DNA of 39,038 bases from positions 1 to 39,038 of IMG/VR virus record IMGVR_UViG_3300021403_000030; one strand, given 5' to 3'. This document shows, one piece after another, positions 21,811 through 30,684 of the stretch (positions within the stretch are counted from its first letter, which is position 1; each line of letters opens with the position of its first letter). A model generated the notes under the pieces. That model worked only from the letters and a program-made list of their open reading frames with translations, searched no databases and was not told the DNA's origin. The position numbers were made by a program, and so were the translations under genes. This DNA is from a virus.

Positions 21811-21896
21811 TGGAAGAAGATAAAAAATATTGTGTATGGACAGCAGAAATATTTGACATGCTAAAGAAATTTTTTGATATTAAAAGGATAGGCTAA
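21810..21896 (+). CDS. 28-residue coupled peptide
   Basis: A short frame (MEEDKKYCVW ... FFDIKRIG) fits exactly between two TAATG junctions, overlapping one base at each end. The tight coupling suggests it is translated. The function is unknown. Confidence 0.5.
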   Translation: MEEDKKYCVWTAEIFDMLKKFFDIKRIG

Positions 21897-22171
21897 TGAT
21901 TACTAGAGAAGAACTTATCGCCAATGAAAGTAACTGGCACAATATGAATGGGCTAAAGCCAGAGGTTTTTGATGAAATTAATAAAATTAGCAATTTATTT
22001 TATTTAAAAATAAAAGATTCTGATAGAATATATTTTGGCATATATAGTCCTGAATATAGATCATTTAACTGTCACGAGATGGGAACCCATAAACCAATTA
22101 AAATTCGAAGAGAAGATATATCTCACTTTATTTCATTGCCTGCCTTAAACTTTAATTTTGAAATAGTTTAA
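21896..22171 (+). CDS. hypothetical protein (91 aa)
   Basis: An unknown protein starting MITREELIANES, a start of the same REEL/KEEL kind as the nearby small proteins, with a beta-rich C-terminal half. AAAAGGA lies before the ATG. Confidence 0.65.
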   Translation: MITREELIANESNWHNMNGLKPEVFDEINKISNLFYLKIKDSDRIYFGIYSPEYRSFNCHEMGTHKPIKIRREDISHFISLPALNFNFEIV

Positions 22172-22185
22172 TTAAAGGTAATTGA

Positions 22186-22380
22186 ATGCAAATAAGCATT
22201 GCCAAAGAAAAGTCAGGGAATGAACTAACAGTAAAATTCACATTATCCTCTGGAGATTTTATAATTTTTAAAGCTGAAGAGAATATAGATAACAATTTTT
22301 TCTTTGAAATGAAATGTAATATCGATGATATCTCAATAAGGAATTGGCTTAATTGTAATATAAAACCAACAGAAAGATAA
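22186..22380 (+). CDS. hypothetical protein (64 aa)
   Basis: An unknown, mostly beta protein with alternating hydrophobic residues (LTVKFTLSSGDFIIFKA). AAAGGTAATTGA directly precedes the ATG, a start cassette repeated before 22410. Confidence 0.62.
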   Translation: MQISIAKEKSGNELTVKFTLSSGDFIIFKAEENIDNNFFFEMKCNIDDISIRNWLNCNIKPTER

Positions 22381-22409
22381 CTATGATAATTAAAGTAAAA
22401 GGTAATTGA

Positions 22410-22589
22410 ATGACAATTGAAATTACAACTAAAATAAATTGCGATTGCTGCGAAAAGGAAATAAAAGACAAAAGAGATATTAAATTTACTTTTTCAAGCG
22501 TAATTGCCGATATATTACTTGAAGCTCATTTTTGCACATGGCAATGTATGAAAAAATATGTAAATGAAAATTTTCCTAAGGAAAATTAA
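22410..22589 (+). CDS. small zinc-binding-type protein (59 aa)
   Basis: CDCC near residue 11 and C-x4-C (CTWQC) near 42 suggest one zinc site of the treble-clef kind. The start follows AAAGGTAATTGA. It is the last gene of the plus-strand operon, 12 bases before tRNA-like element A. The function is unknown. Confidence 0.62.
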   Translation: MTIEITTKINCDCCEKEIKDKRDIKFTFSSVIADILLEAHFCTWQCMKKYVNENFPKEN

Positions 22590-22601
22590 GACTTAAAATA
22601 T

Positions 22602-22730
22602 GGCAATTCAGCGGTATCTCACCGCTTGTTCGGAGTTGCACCGACTTTGTTATCGAAAATAATCAGCTAGCCTACTAAGTTTCCACGCGCTCGCAGCGTC
22701 CACGGCTCTACTCTGAGCTTCTAAATTGCC
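22602..22730 (-). ncRNA. tRNA-like RNA candidate A at the end of the early operon
   Basis: On the minus strand GGCAATT (22730-22724) pairs perfectly with AATTGCC (22608-22602). Inside are a D-arm-like GCTC-AGAGTA-GAGC, an anticodon-arm-like ACGC-TGCGAGC-GCGT, a TTAT/ATAA hairpin, a T-arm-like CGG-TGCAACT-CCG, and an extra 6-bp hairpin AGCGGT/ACCGCT between the T arm and the acceptor. At 129 bases it is too long for a tRNA and too short for tmRNA. The plus strand would also fold, and the plus-strand operon ends just before it, so the strand is uncertain. Confidence 0.45.
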
Positions 22731-22769
22731 GTTATCTAAGTGTGGCATAAATCTAAAATATTAGCAATA

Positions 22770-22811
22770 ATACTTTAAGTCTGATTATCTTAATAATCAG
22801 ACTTAAAGTAT
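22770..22811. terminator. bidirectional hairpin between converging operons
   Basis: An 18-bp perfect stem (22770-22787 with 22794-22811) and a six-base loop lie in AT-rich DNA where the early and late operons meet. No long T run follows, so it may act as a terminator, an RNase III site or an end stabiliser for both transcripts. The 3' end of the membrane peptide gene overlaps it. Confidence 0.7.
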
Positions 22812-22889
22812 AAATACTATATAAATCCATACAATAAATATGGCAATTATGCAAAATGATATTAAATCAATCAATTTATCTTTGTTCAT
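22803..22889 (-). CDS. 28-residue membrane peptide, last late gene
   Basis: MNKDKLIDLI is followed by one hydrophobic span with tryptophan and tyrosine near its end (IVWIYIVF). AGGTCAAAAT precedes the ATG, and the stop is inside the operon-end hairpin. Coming after the endolysin and nuclease genes it could be a small lysis helper, which is only an inference. Confidence 0.48.
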   Translation of the reverse strand: MNKDKLIDLISFCIIAIFIVWIYIVFIL

Positions 22890-22913
22890 ATTTTGACCTA
22901 CAAATTGTATATA

Positions 22914-23309
22914 TTAAACACATAAATATGGTATATTATTAATACTTTTAGAATAAATAGGTTCCAAATATAGCAAGATCATTCTTTTCGCCGCTTCAAA
23001 TCCCCATGCGAATCCAAATTCATAATTTCTTCGAATTTTTCTTTCTGCAAATTCTTGTTGTTCTTTTGTTGGTTTATTTTTTCCTATTTTTAACTCTATC
23101 CAGAGACCAGCTTTCCCATTTACCGGAATAGCCAAAAAAAAATCAGGAACACCTTTTTTGACGCCCATGCGTTTTAATAATCTTCCTTGTTGAATTGAGC
23201 ATTTTCTTTCATTAGCAAAATGATGAAAATCTTCTGCAAGTTCTGGGAACTCATAATGAAACCAATTTATTAAATTTATATGATCTATTTGTTCTGGAGT
23301 AAGGGGCAT
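22914..23309 (-). CDS. VRR-NUC nuclease (131 aa)
   Basis: The VRR-NUC core is visible: GVPDFFLAIP (Asp near 54), then LWIELKIGKN (ExK near 70-72) and KPTKEQQEF with the conserved Gln. These small nucleases cut branched DNA and are common in phages as Holliday-junction-type resolvases. Resolving branches before packaging would fit its place at the end of the late operon. The ATG overlaps the stop of the endolysin gene. Confidence 0.87.
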   Translation of the reverse strand: MPLTPEQIDHINLINWFHYEFPELAEDFHHFANERKCSIQQGRLLKRMGVKKGVPDFFLAIPVNGKAGLWIELKIGKNKPTKEQQEFAERKIRRNYEFGFAWGFEAAKRMILLYLEPIYSKSINNIPYLCV

Positions 23310-23716
23310 TATTTGCCTTCTCTAATCATTAAAGCTATATCTTTCGCCCGGTCGCCTACTTGTTTAGCCCATGAACTATTTACGGCCTCGTAAGCTGCGA
23401 TAACATAATTTTTATCTCGCAAGGCATCTATCATCTTTTTAAATAAGCAAACTCTTTCAATTCCAAGGTTGAATGTCATATTTATGAGGGCTTTCTGGAC
23501 TCCATCAGGTTGAATATTAAACCATTTATATCTTTTTAAATCGTTTATGGTATCACGATAATCATTTTCGAACATTAATTCAGCTTCATCTAAATTAATG
23601 CCTCCCCCAAGAAATCTACCCCATCCAATGGTTAAGTTGCCTAATACATCAGAATAAGGGATAAGTTTTAATTCTTCATTTTTTTTAATCCAAAGTTTCA
23701 ATTCTTCTTCTGTCAT
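23309..23716 (-). CDS. endolysin, T4-type lysozyme (135 aa)
   Basis: A GH24 lysozyme that cuts peptidoglycan at the end of infection. Glu14, Asp23 and Thr29 (KKNEELKL, YSD, LTIGWGR) have the same spacing as the T4 lysozyme triad (E11, D20, T26). The C-terminal helices (NMTFNLG, SSWAKQVGDRA) also match. I chose ATG 23716, with AAAGGA seven bases upstream. The frame is open to 23902, but that part overlaps the fibre gene and a terminator. Without a signal sequence it needs a holin. Confidence 0.9.
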   Translation of the reverse strand: MTEEELKLWIKKNEELKLIPYSDVLGNLTIGWGRFLGGGINLDEAELMFENDYRDTINDLKRYKWFNIQPDGVQKALINMTFNLGIERVCLFKKMIDALRDKNYVIAAYEAVNSSWAKQVGDRAKDIALMIREGK

Positions 23717-23735
23717 TGCAAAGTCCTTTGCAAAA

Positions 23736-23754
23736 AGGGTGCCTACAGCACCCT
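23736..23754 (-). terminator. intrinsic terminator between tail and lysis genes
   Basis: AGGGTGC and GCACCCT form a 7-bp stem with a five-base loop, followed on the minus strand by five Ts. It sits just ahead of the endolysin ribosome site and would lower or delay endolysin expression unless read through. Confidence 0.72.
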
Positions 23755-23759
23755 CGTAA

Positions 23760-24614
23760 TTAAGCTGCCTGTATTCTATATCTAATATATAAAACCATAG
23801 CAGAATTCCCAGTAGCATATGCAGCATTATTATTAGAAAGATATACGGCTGTATTGACCACGGATGTTCTATTGGCAACCACCGCATTAGCTCCTCCGGC
23901 AATTAATATGCAAGTATCAGCGGTTAAGCCGTTTATTGTAGCGTTATCAATTCTTGCAGAGGCTTTGGGGCCAGCGCCATGATTAGCATTACCATATTGA
24001 GCTGCCGTATCTCCTCCTCCTGTGAATTGAGTTCCGCCGTAGAAGAAGTCAGTAAATATATCGTCTATTAAAATAACATTTCCTGGGCCAGGAGAATCTA
24101 TCAATAAAAATGGCGTAGTATACATATCTTGTATATCTGTTGCTGTTAATGACACAGGTATTAATTTTGAGACATCAGATTTAAGGTTGCTGTAATCTAC
24201 GACATTATTACCAAGGGTTGCAACTCCAGCGTTATTCAAAGTAAAGGCGCCTGATGCTGCGACTGGAGTGGCAATGTTTGATGCATTACCCACAAATATT
24301 TCTGCGGATGGCAAGGTATTAGAAAGATTGCCATTATCTGCTAAAGAAACAAATGATTGCGTACTTTCATCAAAAGTGAAAAATCCTATTTGTGCAGGAG
24401 AATAAAATATTAAAATTAAATCTGTAATTTCTCCTAAATCATTTCTTTCCCATTGCCATACACCATTATTTAGAAATTCTATGTTATTTTTTTCGTTTGC
24501 AAAATAATCAGTTGTAGTGATAGTTGCCAGATCGGCTGTTGTTTGGATACCAACAAAATTTGGGCTAAGATTGAATTCTCTCTTAATACTAGTGATAGTA
24601 GATGTTTGTGTCAT
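23760..24614 (-). CDS. tail-associated beta-rich protein (284 aa)
   Basis: An N-terminal part rich in T and I, then a repeat-poor beta region with G, N and A (ASGAFTLNNAGVATLGNNVVDYSNLKSD is of the kind found in fibre shafts). The C-terminal third has alternating small and aromatic residues (YRIQAA end). It is the last structural gene before lysis, and a fibre tip or decoration protein is likely but not shown. Confidence 0.6.
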   Translation of the reverse strand: MTQTSTITSIKREFNLSPNFVGIQTTADLATITTTDYFANEKNNIEFLNNGVWQWERNDLGEITDLILIFYSPAQIGFFTFDESTQSFVSLADNGNLSNTLPSAEIFVGNASNIATPVAASGAFTLNNAGVATLGNNVVDYSNLKSDVSKLIPVSLTATDIQDMYTTPFLLIDSPGPGNVILIDDIFTDFFYGGTQFTGGGDTAAQYGNANHGAGPKASARIDNATINGLTADTCILIAGGANAVVANRTSVVNTAVYLSNNNAAYATGNSAMVLYIRYRIQAA

Positions 24615-24649
24615 TTTAATTATCTCCCTATAATTTATTGACTAATTAA

Positions 24650-24844
24650 TTATCTTAATTTTCTGCGTCTTATCCTGTCCATATCATCAACACCTAGGTA
24701 ACCTACTCCCTCAGCATAAGCATCAGTACGCTCATAATTTCCAGATTTTTTGGCATTTTCGATACACTCATCATGACTGTATCGCTTAGGTCTATCTTCT
24801 CCATCCGTATCATTACGTCTAATTTTAGGTTCTTCATAAGCCAT
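24650..24844 (-). CDS. small charged protein (64 aa)
   Basis: An unknown D/E/R-rich protein starting MAYEEPKIRR and ending RRRKLR. I chose ATG 24844 with AAGGAGG upstream, not the earlier in-frame start at 24868. Confidence 0.6.
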   Translation of the reverse strand: MAYEEPKIRRNDTDGEDRPKRYSHDECIENAKKSGNYERTDAYAEGVGYLGVDDMDRIRRRKLR

Positions 24845-24855
24845 GATTAGCCTCC

Positions 24856-24954
24856 TTAGTAACCACAATCTTTAGTTTTCTTCTCCATCTTGCGTTTTTT
24901 CCCATCTTCCTTTCTTTCAGATTTCTTTTCTTTATCTTTACTTTCCTTTTTCAT
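24856..24954 (-). CDS. lysine-rich peptide (32 aa)
   Basis: A very basic short frame (K, E and R) with a final CGY. GGAGAGGA lies just before its ATG inside the end of the preceding gene. Its reality rests on the fit between neighbours. Confidence 0.38.
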   Translation of the reverse strand: MKKESKDKEKKSERKEDGKKRKMEKKTKDCGY

Positions 24955-25114
24955 TTTCCTCTCCCATTTTAGATTCAATCCATTTGATCACACTAAGAGC
25001 AAGAACTTTTATTTCCTTTAAAAAGAAAGCTTGAAGCTGGGGTTCATGTGAAGCTAGCTCCTGTTCAAGCGTCTTTAAAAGATGATTATTAAAAAAAGAT
25101 GACAATAGACTCAT
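24938..25114 (-). CDS. small amphipathic protein (58 aa)
   Basis: A helical protein, MSLLSSFFNNHLLKTLEQEL, with a second amphipathic helix (EIKVLALSVIKWIESKM). I chose ATG 25114, with GGGAG upstream. It lies with other small genes between the fibre genes and the endolysin, where lysis helpers are common, but it has no clear span. Confidence 0.6.
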   Translation of the reverse strand: MSLLSSFFNNHLLKTLEQELASHEPQLQAFFLKEIKVLALSVIKWIESKMGEENEKGK

Positions 25115-25115
25115 T

Positions 25116-25361
25116 TTATTTTCTCCCTTTTTTATCTGAGGCTTTAATATCTTCAGCCTCGGATTTCTCTTCTGCAACTTCTTTTTGCAAGTTTTTATTT
25201 TCCTCTGCTATCAAAAAAGATATTTCATTATTATGACCTTCCAACATATGAAAATAAACTTTGCTACTATCTAATTGTTCTTGCAAAGAAGAAATATTTT
25301 GTTTGGTTTTTAATAATGCTTCTTGCAATACTCTAGCTCTCTCATGTAAAATTGCATTCAT
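25116..25361 (-). CDS. small coiled-coil protein, spanin-like in layout only (81 aa)
   Basis: A charged coiled coil (LHERARVLQEALLKTKQNISSLQEQL, heptads) with a lysine- and glutamate-rich end. There is no N-terminal membrane segment, so it is not a typical inner-membrane spanin. AAGGAACA precedes the ATG. The function is unknown. Confidence 0.6.
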   Translation of the reverse strand: MNAILHERARVLQEALLKTKQNISSLQEQLDSSKVYFHMLEGHNNEISFLIAEENKNLQKEVAEEKSEAEDIKASDKKGRK

Positions 25362-25384
25362 TTGTAATGTTCCTTAAAAATTTG

Positions 25385-26000
25385 TTAAATTGACATACAT
25401 ATTTGCCCGATAATGCTAGCACTTATAGTACCTGATGTACTTAATTTAGCATAGTAATTAGCTGGTAAATAAATGCTAATTGGCACGATACTTAGTGCGG
25501 CCAATGTTATCCCTGAGACAATAGTTTGTTGGTCGGGACTATCATTATTACCAACCCCCAATAAAATGTTACCAACCAGGGCAGAAGTTACAGATAAGTA
25601 AACTGTAAGCATTACATCATAGCCCAAAGTATTTTGATAAGCTGTTCCCAGACTTAAAGTAGAGGCTGAAGAAGCTGGCGGATTCGTAATTAAAGTTGTT
25701 ATGATTATGGGGCTCAATGGAATCAAATTTATATTTGATAATTCATCTACTTCTATTTGCAATTCTACTACACCCTGGTCAGTTGTTGTAACCTCCGCTA
25801 TTTGGCCGGCTTGGAATATAGGTTCTTGACTAAAAAATCCCGTAGCTGATAATGTTTGACCATTTAAATATCCTATACCCGTAACCTCAGCAAGTGTGTC
25901 TGATGTATTGATATAAATCAATACCTGGTATATTAGGACTTGACTCAACATTGTATAGTAATGTTGTAGAGCATGATGCATATGCACTTATAAATGACAT
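25385..26000 (-). pseudogene. tail protein gene with a frameshift near codon 33
   Basis: The 199-codon downstream frame lacks a good start. Upstream, ATG 26000 with AAGGA opens a frame MSFISAYASCSTT ... VPGIDLYQYI-type (written PNIPGIDLYQYI here) that runs off after 37 codons, while INTSDTLAEVTGIGYLNGQ continues in the next frame. Adding one 8-bp unit (ATATCAAT) near 25905-25918 restores one continuous protein, so one repeat unit seems to be lost. Beta-rich sequence and position indicate a tail or fibre decoration protein. It could be phase-variable, a strain mutation or an assembly error. Confidence 0.62.
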
Positions 26001-26018
26001 TTTGCTTCCTTATATTAA

Positions 26019-28670
26019 TTATTGAAAATAAGCCCATACATATATAGCGCCGTTGCCTCCTGCGCCTCCTGCTGCTCCTCCGGTGCCAGCGGTGCCAGCG
26101 GTGCCACCTGCTGCGACGGAATATGAATAAGAACTAACCGGACTGCTCACAATTACATCAACAAATCCGCCAGCTGACCCAGCTGCTGCCCCCGCCACTG
26201 CCGCACTACCACCACCTCCTCCTCCTCCAGAGCCGCTATTAGAGGCGGCAGCAGTTCCTGGAGTGGGAGTTCCTTGGCCTCCAGTGCCTGCGCCAACAAT
26301 AGCACTTTGACCTCCATTACCACCACTTCCCGACGCCGAAAGAGATCCCTGAGCACCTCTAGAGCCTGTAACTTGCATTCCTACTGCCGGAGCGCCGATT
26401 ATTCCTGATCCCGGAGTTCCACCATTAATTGCCCCTCCCTGGCAAGATAAAAATGCCCCAAAAGTGCTCACTCCGCCAGCGGTAGCAGCACCGGGACTTG
26501 TCCCGCTACCGGAACCACCAGCACCTCCTCCGATCATTATAATGCGTATATATAATGTACCTGCAGGAGTGGTGTAAGTGCCTGAACCACTAGTAAATGC
26601 CTGGAAATTTGGAGCAGTATATGTGGGTGCCGCCCAGGTTCCATCTCCGCGCCAGAATGTACTTGAACTAGCGCTTGTACCACTATTGAGATTGGTAACC
26701 GGAAGATTTCCAGTTACGCCAGTAGTTAATGGCAGCCCAGTGCAGTTAGTTAAAACGCCAGCACTTGGCGTACCAAGATTTGGCGTGCTAGTAAATGATG
26801 GTAATAAAGTAGAGCCAAGTGACTGTAATAATTGACCCGAGGTACCTGCGGGTATTTGTTGTAATGGCCCCGTAAATGTGGCTCCGCCTGCTAAAAGAGT
26901 ATTGGTGACAAATGTGGTTAACCCTGTACCTCCATGTGCTGCATTTAGAGTGCCTGCAATGTTGAGTGTAGATGTAGCGCCCGAGGTTGTTAATCCAGTT
27001 ATGCCGCCAGAAATTGTTACGGCTCCCGCAGAAGGTGTTGCAGAGCCTGAATCGCCTGTTATGGTAGTGATAGCACCTGAAGCACTTACAGCCTGCCAAG
27101 AGGGCGGAGCACCAGAATTGGCAGTAAGAACAAAGCCTGGAGTGCCACTATTAGCTAGCCAGGAAGGCACTCCAGTATTGCTTGAAATCAATACTCCATT
27201 ATTGCCCGCAGTTAATGCAGACATGGTATTGGCTGCAGAAGCATATAATAATGTGTTAATGGCATTGGTAGCTGGATAGGTGCTAGTTGACCATGTAGGC
27301 GCAGCACTTGAGCCGGACTGCAACATTTGACCCGCTGTAGCAGTACCAGCCAGCACAGCCAACGCGGAAGAAGTACTGTATACTATACCTCCATTCGAAG
27401 CCGTTAAACTAGCATTCGTACCACCCCTTGCTAATCCTAATTGTCCCGTCCATCCTAAGGTCAATGATGCGGCACGTAATAGAGCTGTACTGGGGCTTCC
27501 TCCGAGACTAACAGTTACATTGATATCATCTGTTTTTGTAAGGGCAGCTCCCGTGATATCTCCCCCTGAGATTGTTGCCCACGCTGGGGCTGCTGATATC
27601 GCTCCGTTACCAGTTTGGGATAAATATTGTTTTGCTGTAGTTGTATTGCCAGCTAGTTTTGATAATGTATTTGCCGCACTAGCATATAATGTATCTCCCA
27701 ATACATAGGTTGATTGACCAGTACCCCCATTTGCTGCGGTCAAAGGAGAGCTAAGAGTTAATCCTGCAAAGGTAGGGGATGATAAAGAATCTATATTCTG
27801 TGGTAATGTTAATATTATAGCCCCCGTTATCGGACTCCCGAAAGTTCCATTAACGAATACTTGTTGCGCGGTTCCCGCAGCACTTGTAACTGTATTCGTT
27901 ACGTCTGAGAGCCATGCTACTGTCCCGCTTGAATCTTGCCAGGTAGCAGTTACAGTATTAGCGGTATTAGAGAATGAAAATAATGTATGATGCTGATAAC
28001 CTGTACCTGTATACCATGAAATAGCACTTGAAGATGCTAAAGTGCTAAAGGCAATTTGGCCTGCATTTTTACTCGTTAAATTAAGTTGTATGTCCGTACC
28101 TGAGCCATCTACTGTAACCATAGATGGAGTTGTAGAGTTGCCATTTCTAAGTACTAACCAATCTGTAGCTGTAATACCTATGGTATTAAATTGCACTATA
28201 TTAAAATTATTAATATCTTTAACGCCAGCAGGGGCTGCTAGATAACCACTCATGCCTGGCCCATAATAATCGGTATCTACTAGAGCAATTGCGGGAGTAG
28301 ATACCCCGAGTGATACGGTCTGTTTTAATATGCCGCTTGTTAGGGCGCCAAGATTAAAAGCATCGGGAAGACTAAGGGAGGCCGTGTAGGTTACAAATGG
28401 CCCTGTTGTAGAAGTATTTTCCTGCAACTGTGTCCATTGTCCCAAAACGGCGTCGTAATATTCGTACAATTGTACGTCTGTATTAAAGCGCAAACGATAA
28501 TTAATAATACTGGACGGCGCGGGTCTCTCGGCTGTAGTACCTGGTGGCAAGAAAGTCCAAGGATTGTTAAAAAGTACATTCCCCCCTCCTAGTAGTCCTG
28601 GAAATTTAGTATTATTATTTATATCTCCGCCATCAGTCATTTGACTGAATTTTATCGTCTCTATAGCCAT
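26019..28670 (-). CDS. tail fibre with Gly-rich receptor-binding tip (883 aa)
   Basis: A long fibre. The N-terminal 100 residues are an attachment domain ([25 protein letters not shown]). The shaft has fibre repeats of the kind ANGGTGQ / [16 protein letters not shown] (near 310, 470 and 590). From residue 740 on is an almost pure glycine, serine and alanine tip ([10 protein letters not shown]), ending [11 protein letters not shown]. Such Gly-rich tips bind receptors in other phages. ATG 28670 (AAGGA before it) was chosen over the GTG one codon upstream. Confidence 0.82.
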   Translation of the reverse strand: MAIETIKFSQMTDGGDINNNTKFPGLLGGGNVLFNNPWTFLPPGTTAERPAPSSIINYRLRFNTDVQLYEYYDAVLGQWTQLQENTSTTGPFVTYTASLSLPDAFNLGALTSGILKQTVSLGVSTPAIALVDTDYYGPGMSGYLAAPAGVKDINNFNIVQFNTIGITATDWLVLRNGNSTTPSMVTVDGSGTDIQLNLTSKNAGQIAFSTLASSSAISWYTGTGYQHHTLFSFSNTANTVTATWQDSSGTVAWLSDVTNTVTSAAGTAQQVFVNGTFGSPITGAIILTLPQNIDSLSSPTFAGLTLSSPLTAANGGTGQSTYVLGDTLYASAANTLSKLAGNTTTAKQYLSQTGNGAISAAPAWATISGGDITGAALTKTDDINVTVSLGGSPSTALLRAASLTLGWTGQLGLARGGTNASLTASNGGIVYSTSSALAVLAGTATAGQMLQSGSSAAPTWSTSTYPATNAINTLLYASAANTMSALTAGNNGVLISSNTGVPSWLANSGTPGFVLTANSGAPPSWQAVSASGAITTITGDSGSATPSAGAVTISGGITGLTTSGATSTLNIAGTLNAAHGGTGLTTFVTNTLLAGGATFTGPLQQIPAGTSGQLLQSLGSTLLPSFTSTPNLGTPSAGVLTNCTGLPLTTGVTGNLPVTNLNSGTSASSSTFWRGDGTWAAPTYTAPNFQAFTSGSGTYTTPAGTLYIRIIMIGGGAGGSGSGTSPGAATAGGVSTFGAFLSCQGGAINGGTPGSGIIGAPAVGMQVTGSRGAQGSLSASGSGGNGGQSAIVGAGTGGQGTPTPGTAAASNSGSGGGGGGGSAAVAGAAAGSAGGFVDVIVSSPVSSYSYSVAAGGTAGTAGTGGAAGGAGGNGAIYVWAYFQ

Positions 28671-28700
28671 CACTAATCCTTGTGAATTGATTGAGATTTA

Positions 28701-29039
28701 TTAGCTTTGTATTTGTCTTAATGAAACTCCCATATATACTCCAGCTGAATCTGAGGTAATAAATGAGAGGATGTCTCCCCCTTTTGCATATCTTTTCATG
28801 GGCTTGAATTCATTATATTGCACTGTACTTTGCGAACCTCCAGCTGGTAATATAGCGGTTCCATTTTTATTCACAAAAACACTTGCATTTGATGGATATT
28901 CAAATAAAGCTTGAAATTGTTGCGTACTTGTTCCTGGAATTGTCCAAGATTGAGGTGTATTAGCAACTAAATTAAGAGATAAGCATGTGTCGCTAAAAGG
29001 CATAGTCTCGTTATAATTATTATTCCATTGTGTAGTCAT
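28701..29039 (-). CDS. tail fibre-associated protein (112 aa)
   Basis: A beta-rich protein that looks like a capping or decoration domain (SWTIPGTSTQQFQALFEYPSNASVFV). It lies between the collar-containing tailspike and the long fibre. The exact role is unknown. Confidence 0.6.
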   Translation of the reverse strand: MTTQWNNNYNETMPFSDTCLSLNLVANTPQSWTIPGTSTQQFQALFEYPSNASVFVNKNGTAILPAGGSQSTVQYNEFKPMKRYAKGGDILSFITSDSAGVYMGVSLRQIQS

Positions 29040-29051
29040 TCTAATCTCCCG

Positions 29052-30674
29052 TTATTCAAACCTGATTAATTTTCTTGCTAATTTTGTAGGTTGTACTATA
29101 GAAAATGGTGTTGATGTTCCTCCTCCAACTCCAGTCAATCTATTAATATCTCCATTGGCATTAATTAATGTTGATCCTCCTCCGCCTAAGAAAGTTGATC
29201 CTGGAAATGCATAAACATGCTGATGAGGCGGCAAATTTGCTTCTATAAGTGTAACTTTGTCGCTGCCACCAGATGAACCCACTCCAGAACTCGGTAAAAG
29301 ATTGCCAAACGCACCCGCAAGTACATTGCCGCTTAACATTGGAGTATTAAAAGTAGTTGAGCCATTCCCATTATTGGTTGAGAAAAATGTTATAGGATGT
29401 GCGCCATTAGCGATAGCGGCTAAATTCATAGTAATTACATTGCCTACTATATTGGCAATTACACTTCCTGCTTGAATTCCTGTGCCTTCCAGGGGCAATC
29501 CTATGCTATAAATTAATCCTGATGCTACTGTGAAGGTAGTCAATCCAGATGTTAAAGTCACAGTCTCTACATTTGTCAATGCATCAAATAATAATGCATA
29601 TTGAGTTCTGCTAATTTCTGTACCTAAACAATCAAGATAATGGTCGACTGAACTTTTAAATCCAAAATAATCTATAACTGTACCAACTGGCACTATAGGA
29701 TATGCAGTATTATAAGTGTGATCTGTTTGCCTATTGATTGAATCTTGGGTAAAGGATGGCTCTACAGGTTCATCTTCTACTATTATTTGTATGCTAGTAA
29801 CATAAACTACGGCATTGCTTGGTAAAGACAATTTATAATCTATATATGCCGCAGGTGGTACATCAGGATTTGTTGATGCTCCAAGCTGCGCATGACCTGT
29901 ATATTCTACAAATGAATTATTAATTAATTGTGGTGGCAATATCTGACCAAGAGTAGAATCATTAGAGTCAACCAAAGTGGCGCTAATATTTACATTTAAT
30001 CCTTGTACTCTTGCGGTAATAGCAGTAGATACAATCTTATTAGCCCATAACATACCATTTTGTTGAAATCTTTGTCTCAAAAAAACTGAATCTTCAGTCC
30101 ATCCTGTTAAAGAAATTTCTAGTGCATAAGGTGCATTACTGGGGTTTGGATTGGTATTATTTAAAGGAACTTGAGTCAATGTAACTGTTCCTGTTCCTGC
30201 TAACTCTAAAAACCATCCTGGAGCAATATTAATTGGATCTGGATCTGTACCCGAAAAGGTATAAGGTGAATTAAAATTAATTAATGCAAATTGAGGATTA
30301 GTAATTTGATTTTCAGTTGCAAAAGTTGCCGTATCTATAGGACTTGTGCCACTAGATTCAGGAACATAATCTTCAACTAAGTATATGAGTGGATCTTCCT
30401 GAGTTGGAACTCCTAGACCAATATGTTGACGAAATTCCAATCTATAAACTAAACCTGGAGCAAAAAATTTATCAATTGGCAGTGTTCCATTGCCTAAAAA
30501 TTGAACTGGATTAGATAAAGGAATAGATAAATTAGCATCTTCATAAATAGTTTCTGGAGCATAAGGTATTTGATTTTGCAATACCCACATCCAATATGTG
30601 TCATCAAATTGCTTGCCAGCTAGGTCTACTAAAGACCAAATCGGATTGCTTCCTCTTATTCCTAATGTTGACAT
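29052..30674 (-). CDS. tail protein with head-binding and collar domains (540 aa)
   Basis: The first 110 residues resemble the P22 tailspike head-binding domain (ETIYEDANLSIPLSNPVQFLGNG; then APGLVYRLEF), placing the protein at the tail hub. Residues 130-290 are a carbohydrate-binding-like beta domain (LVDSNDSTLGQ). From 330 on is a tail-collar domain (PVGTVIDYFG, FNTPMLSGN, ANLPPHQH) interrupted by a TVTLTSGLTTFTVAS module also present in the gp4-like protein. The gene probably encodes a tailspike or a fibre base. Confidence 0.75.
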   Translation of the reverse strand: MSTLGIRGSNPIWSLVDLAGKQFDDTYWMWVLQNQIPYAPETIYEDANLSIPLSNPVQFLGNGTLPIDKFFAPGLVYRLEFRQHIGLGVPTQEDPLIYLVEDYVPESSGTSPIDTATFATENQITNPQFALINFNSPYTFSGTDPDPINIAPGWFLELAGTGTVTLTQVPLNNTNPNPSNAPYALEISLTGWTEDSVFLRQRFQQNGMLWANKIVSTAITARVQGLNVNISATLVDSNDSTLGQILPPQLINNSFVEYTGHAQLGASTNPDVPPAAYIDYKLSLPSNAVVYVTSIQIIVEDEPVEPSFTQDSINRQTDHTYNTAYPIVPVGTVIDYFGFKSSVDHYLDCLGTEISRTQYALLFDALTNVETVTLTSGLTTFTVASGLIYSIGLPLEGTGIQAGSVIANIVGNVITMNLAAIANGAHPITFFSTNNGNGSTTFNTPMLSGNVLAGAFGNLLPSSGVGSSGGSDKVTLIEANLPPHQHVYAFPGSTFLGGGGSTLINANGDINRLTGVGGGTSTPFSIVQPTKLARKLIRFE

Positions 30675-30684
30675 AATAATATCC

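Noticed and set aside
22602-22730. tmRNA reading of element A
   Set aside because: It is far too short and has no tag reading frame or pseudoknots.
22602-22850. Repeated ATATGGCAATT at 22600 and 22836 as an attachment-site pair
   Set aside because: The second copy is inside a plausible membrane peptide gene and the first is the end stem of element A. There is no integrase, so a chance or minor repeat is more likely.
23717-23902. N-terminal hydrophobic extension of the endolysin as a signal-anchor (SAR) domain
   Set aside because: The extension overlaps the fibre gene by 143 bases and contains the terminator, while ATG 23716 has a good ribosome site and gives the full T4 lysozyme fold.
25385-26000. 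Programmed ribosomal frameshift in the tail gene
   Set aside because: No slippery heptamer or following pseudoknot lies at the junction, and an 8-bp repeat loss explains the break more simply.
26578-28245. Plus-strand open frames opposite the long fibre gene
   Set aside because: They are shadows of the Gly/Ala/Thr-rich fibre codons and have no ribosome sites.
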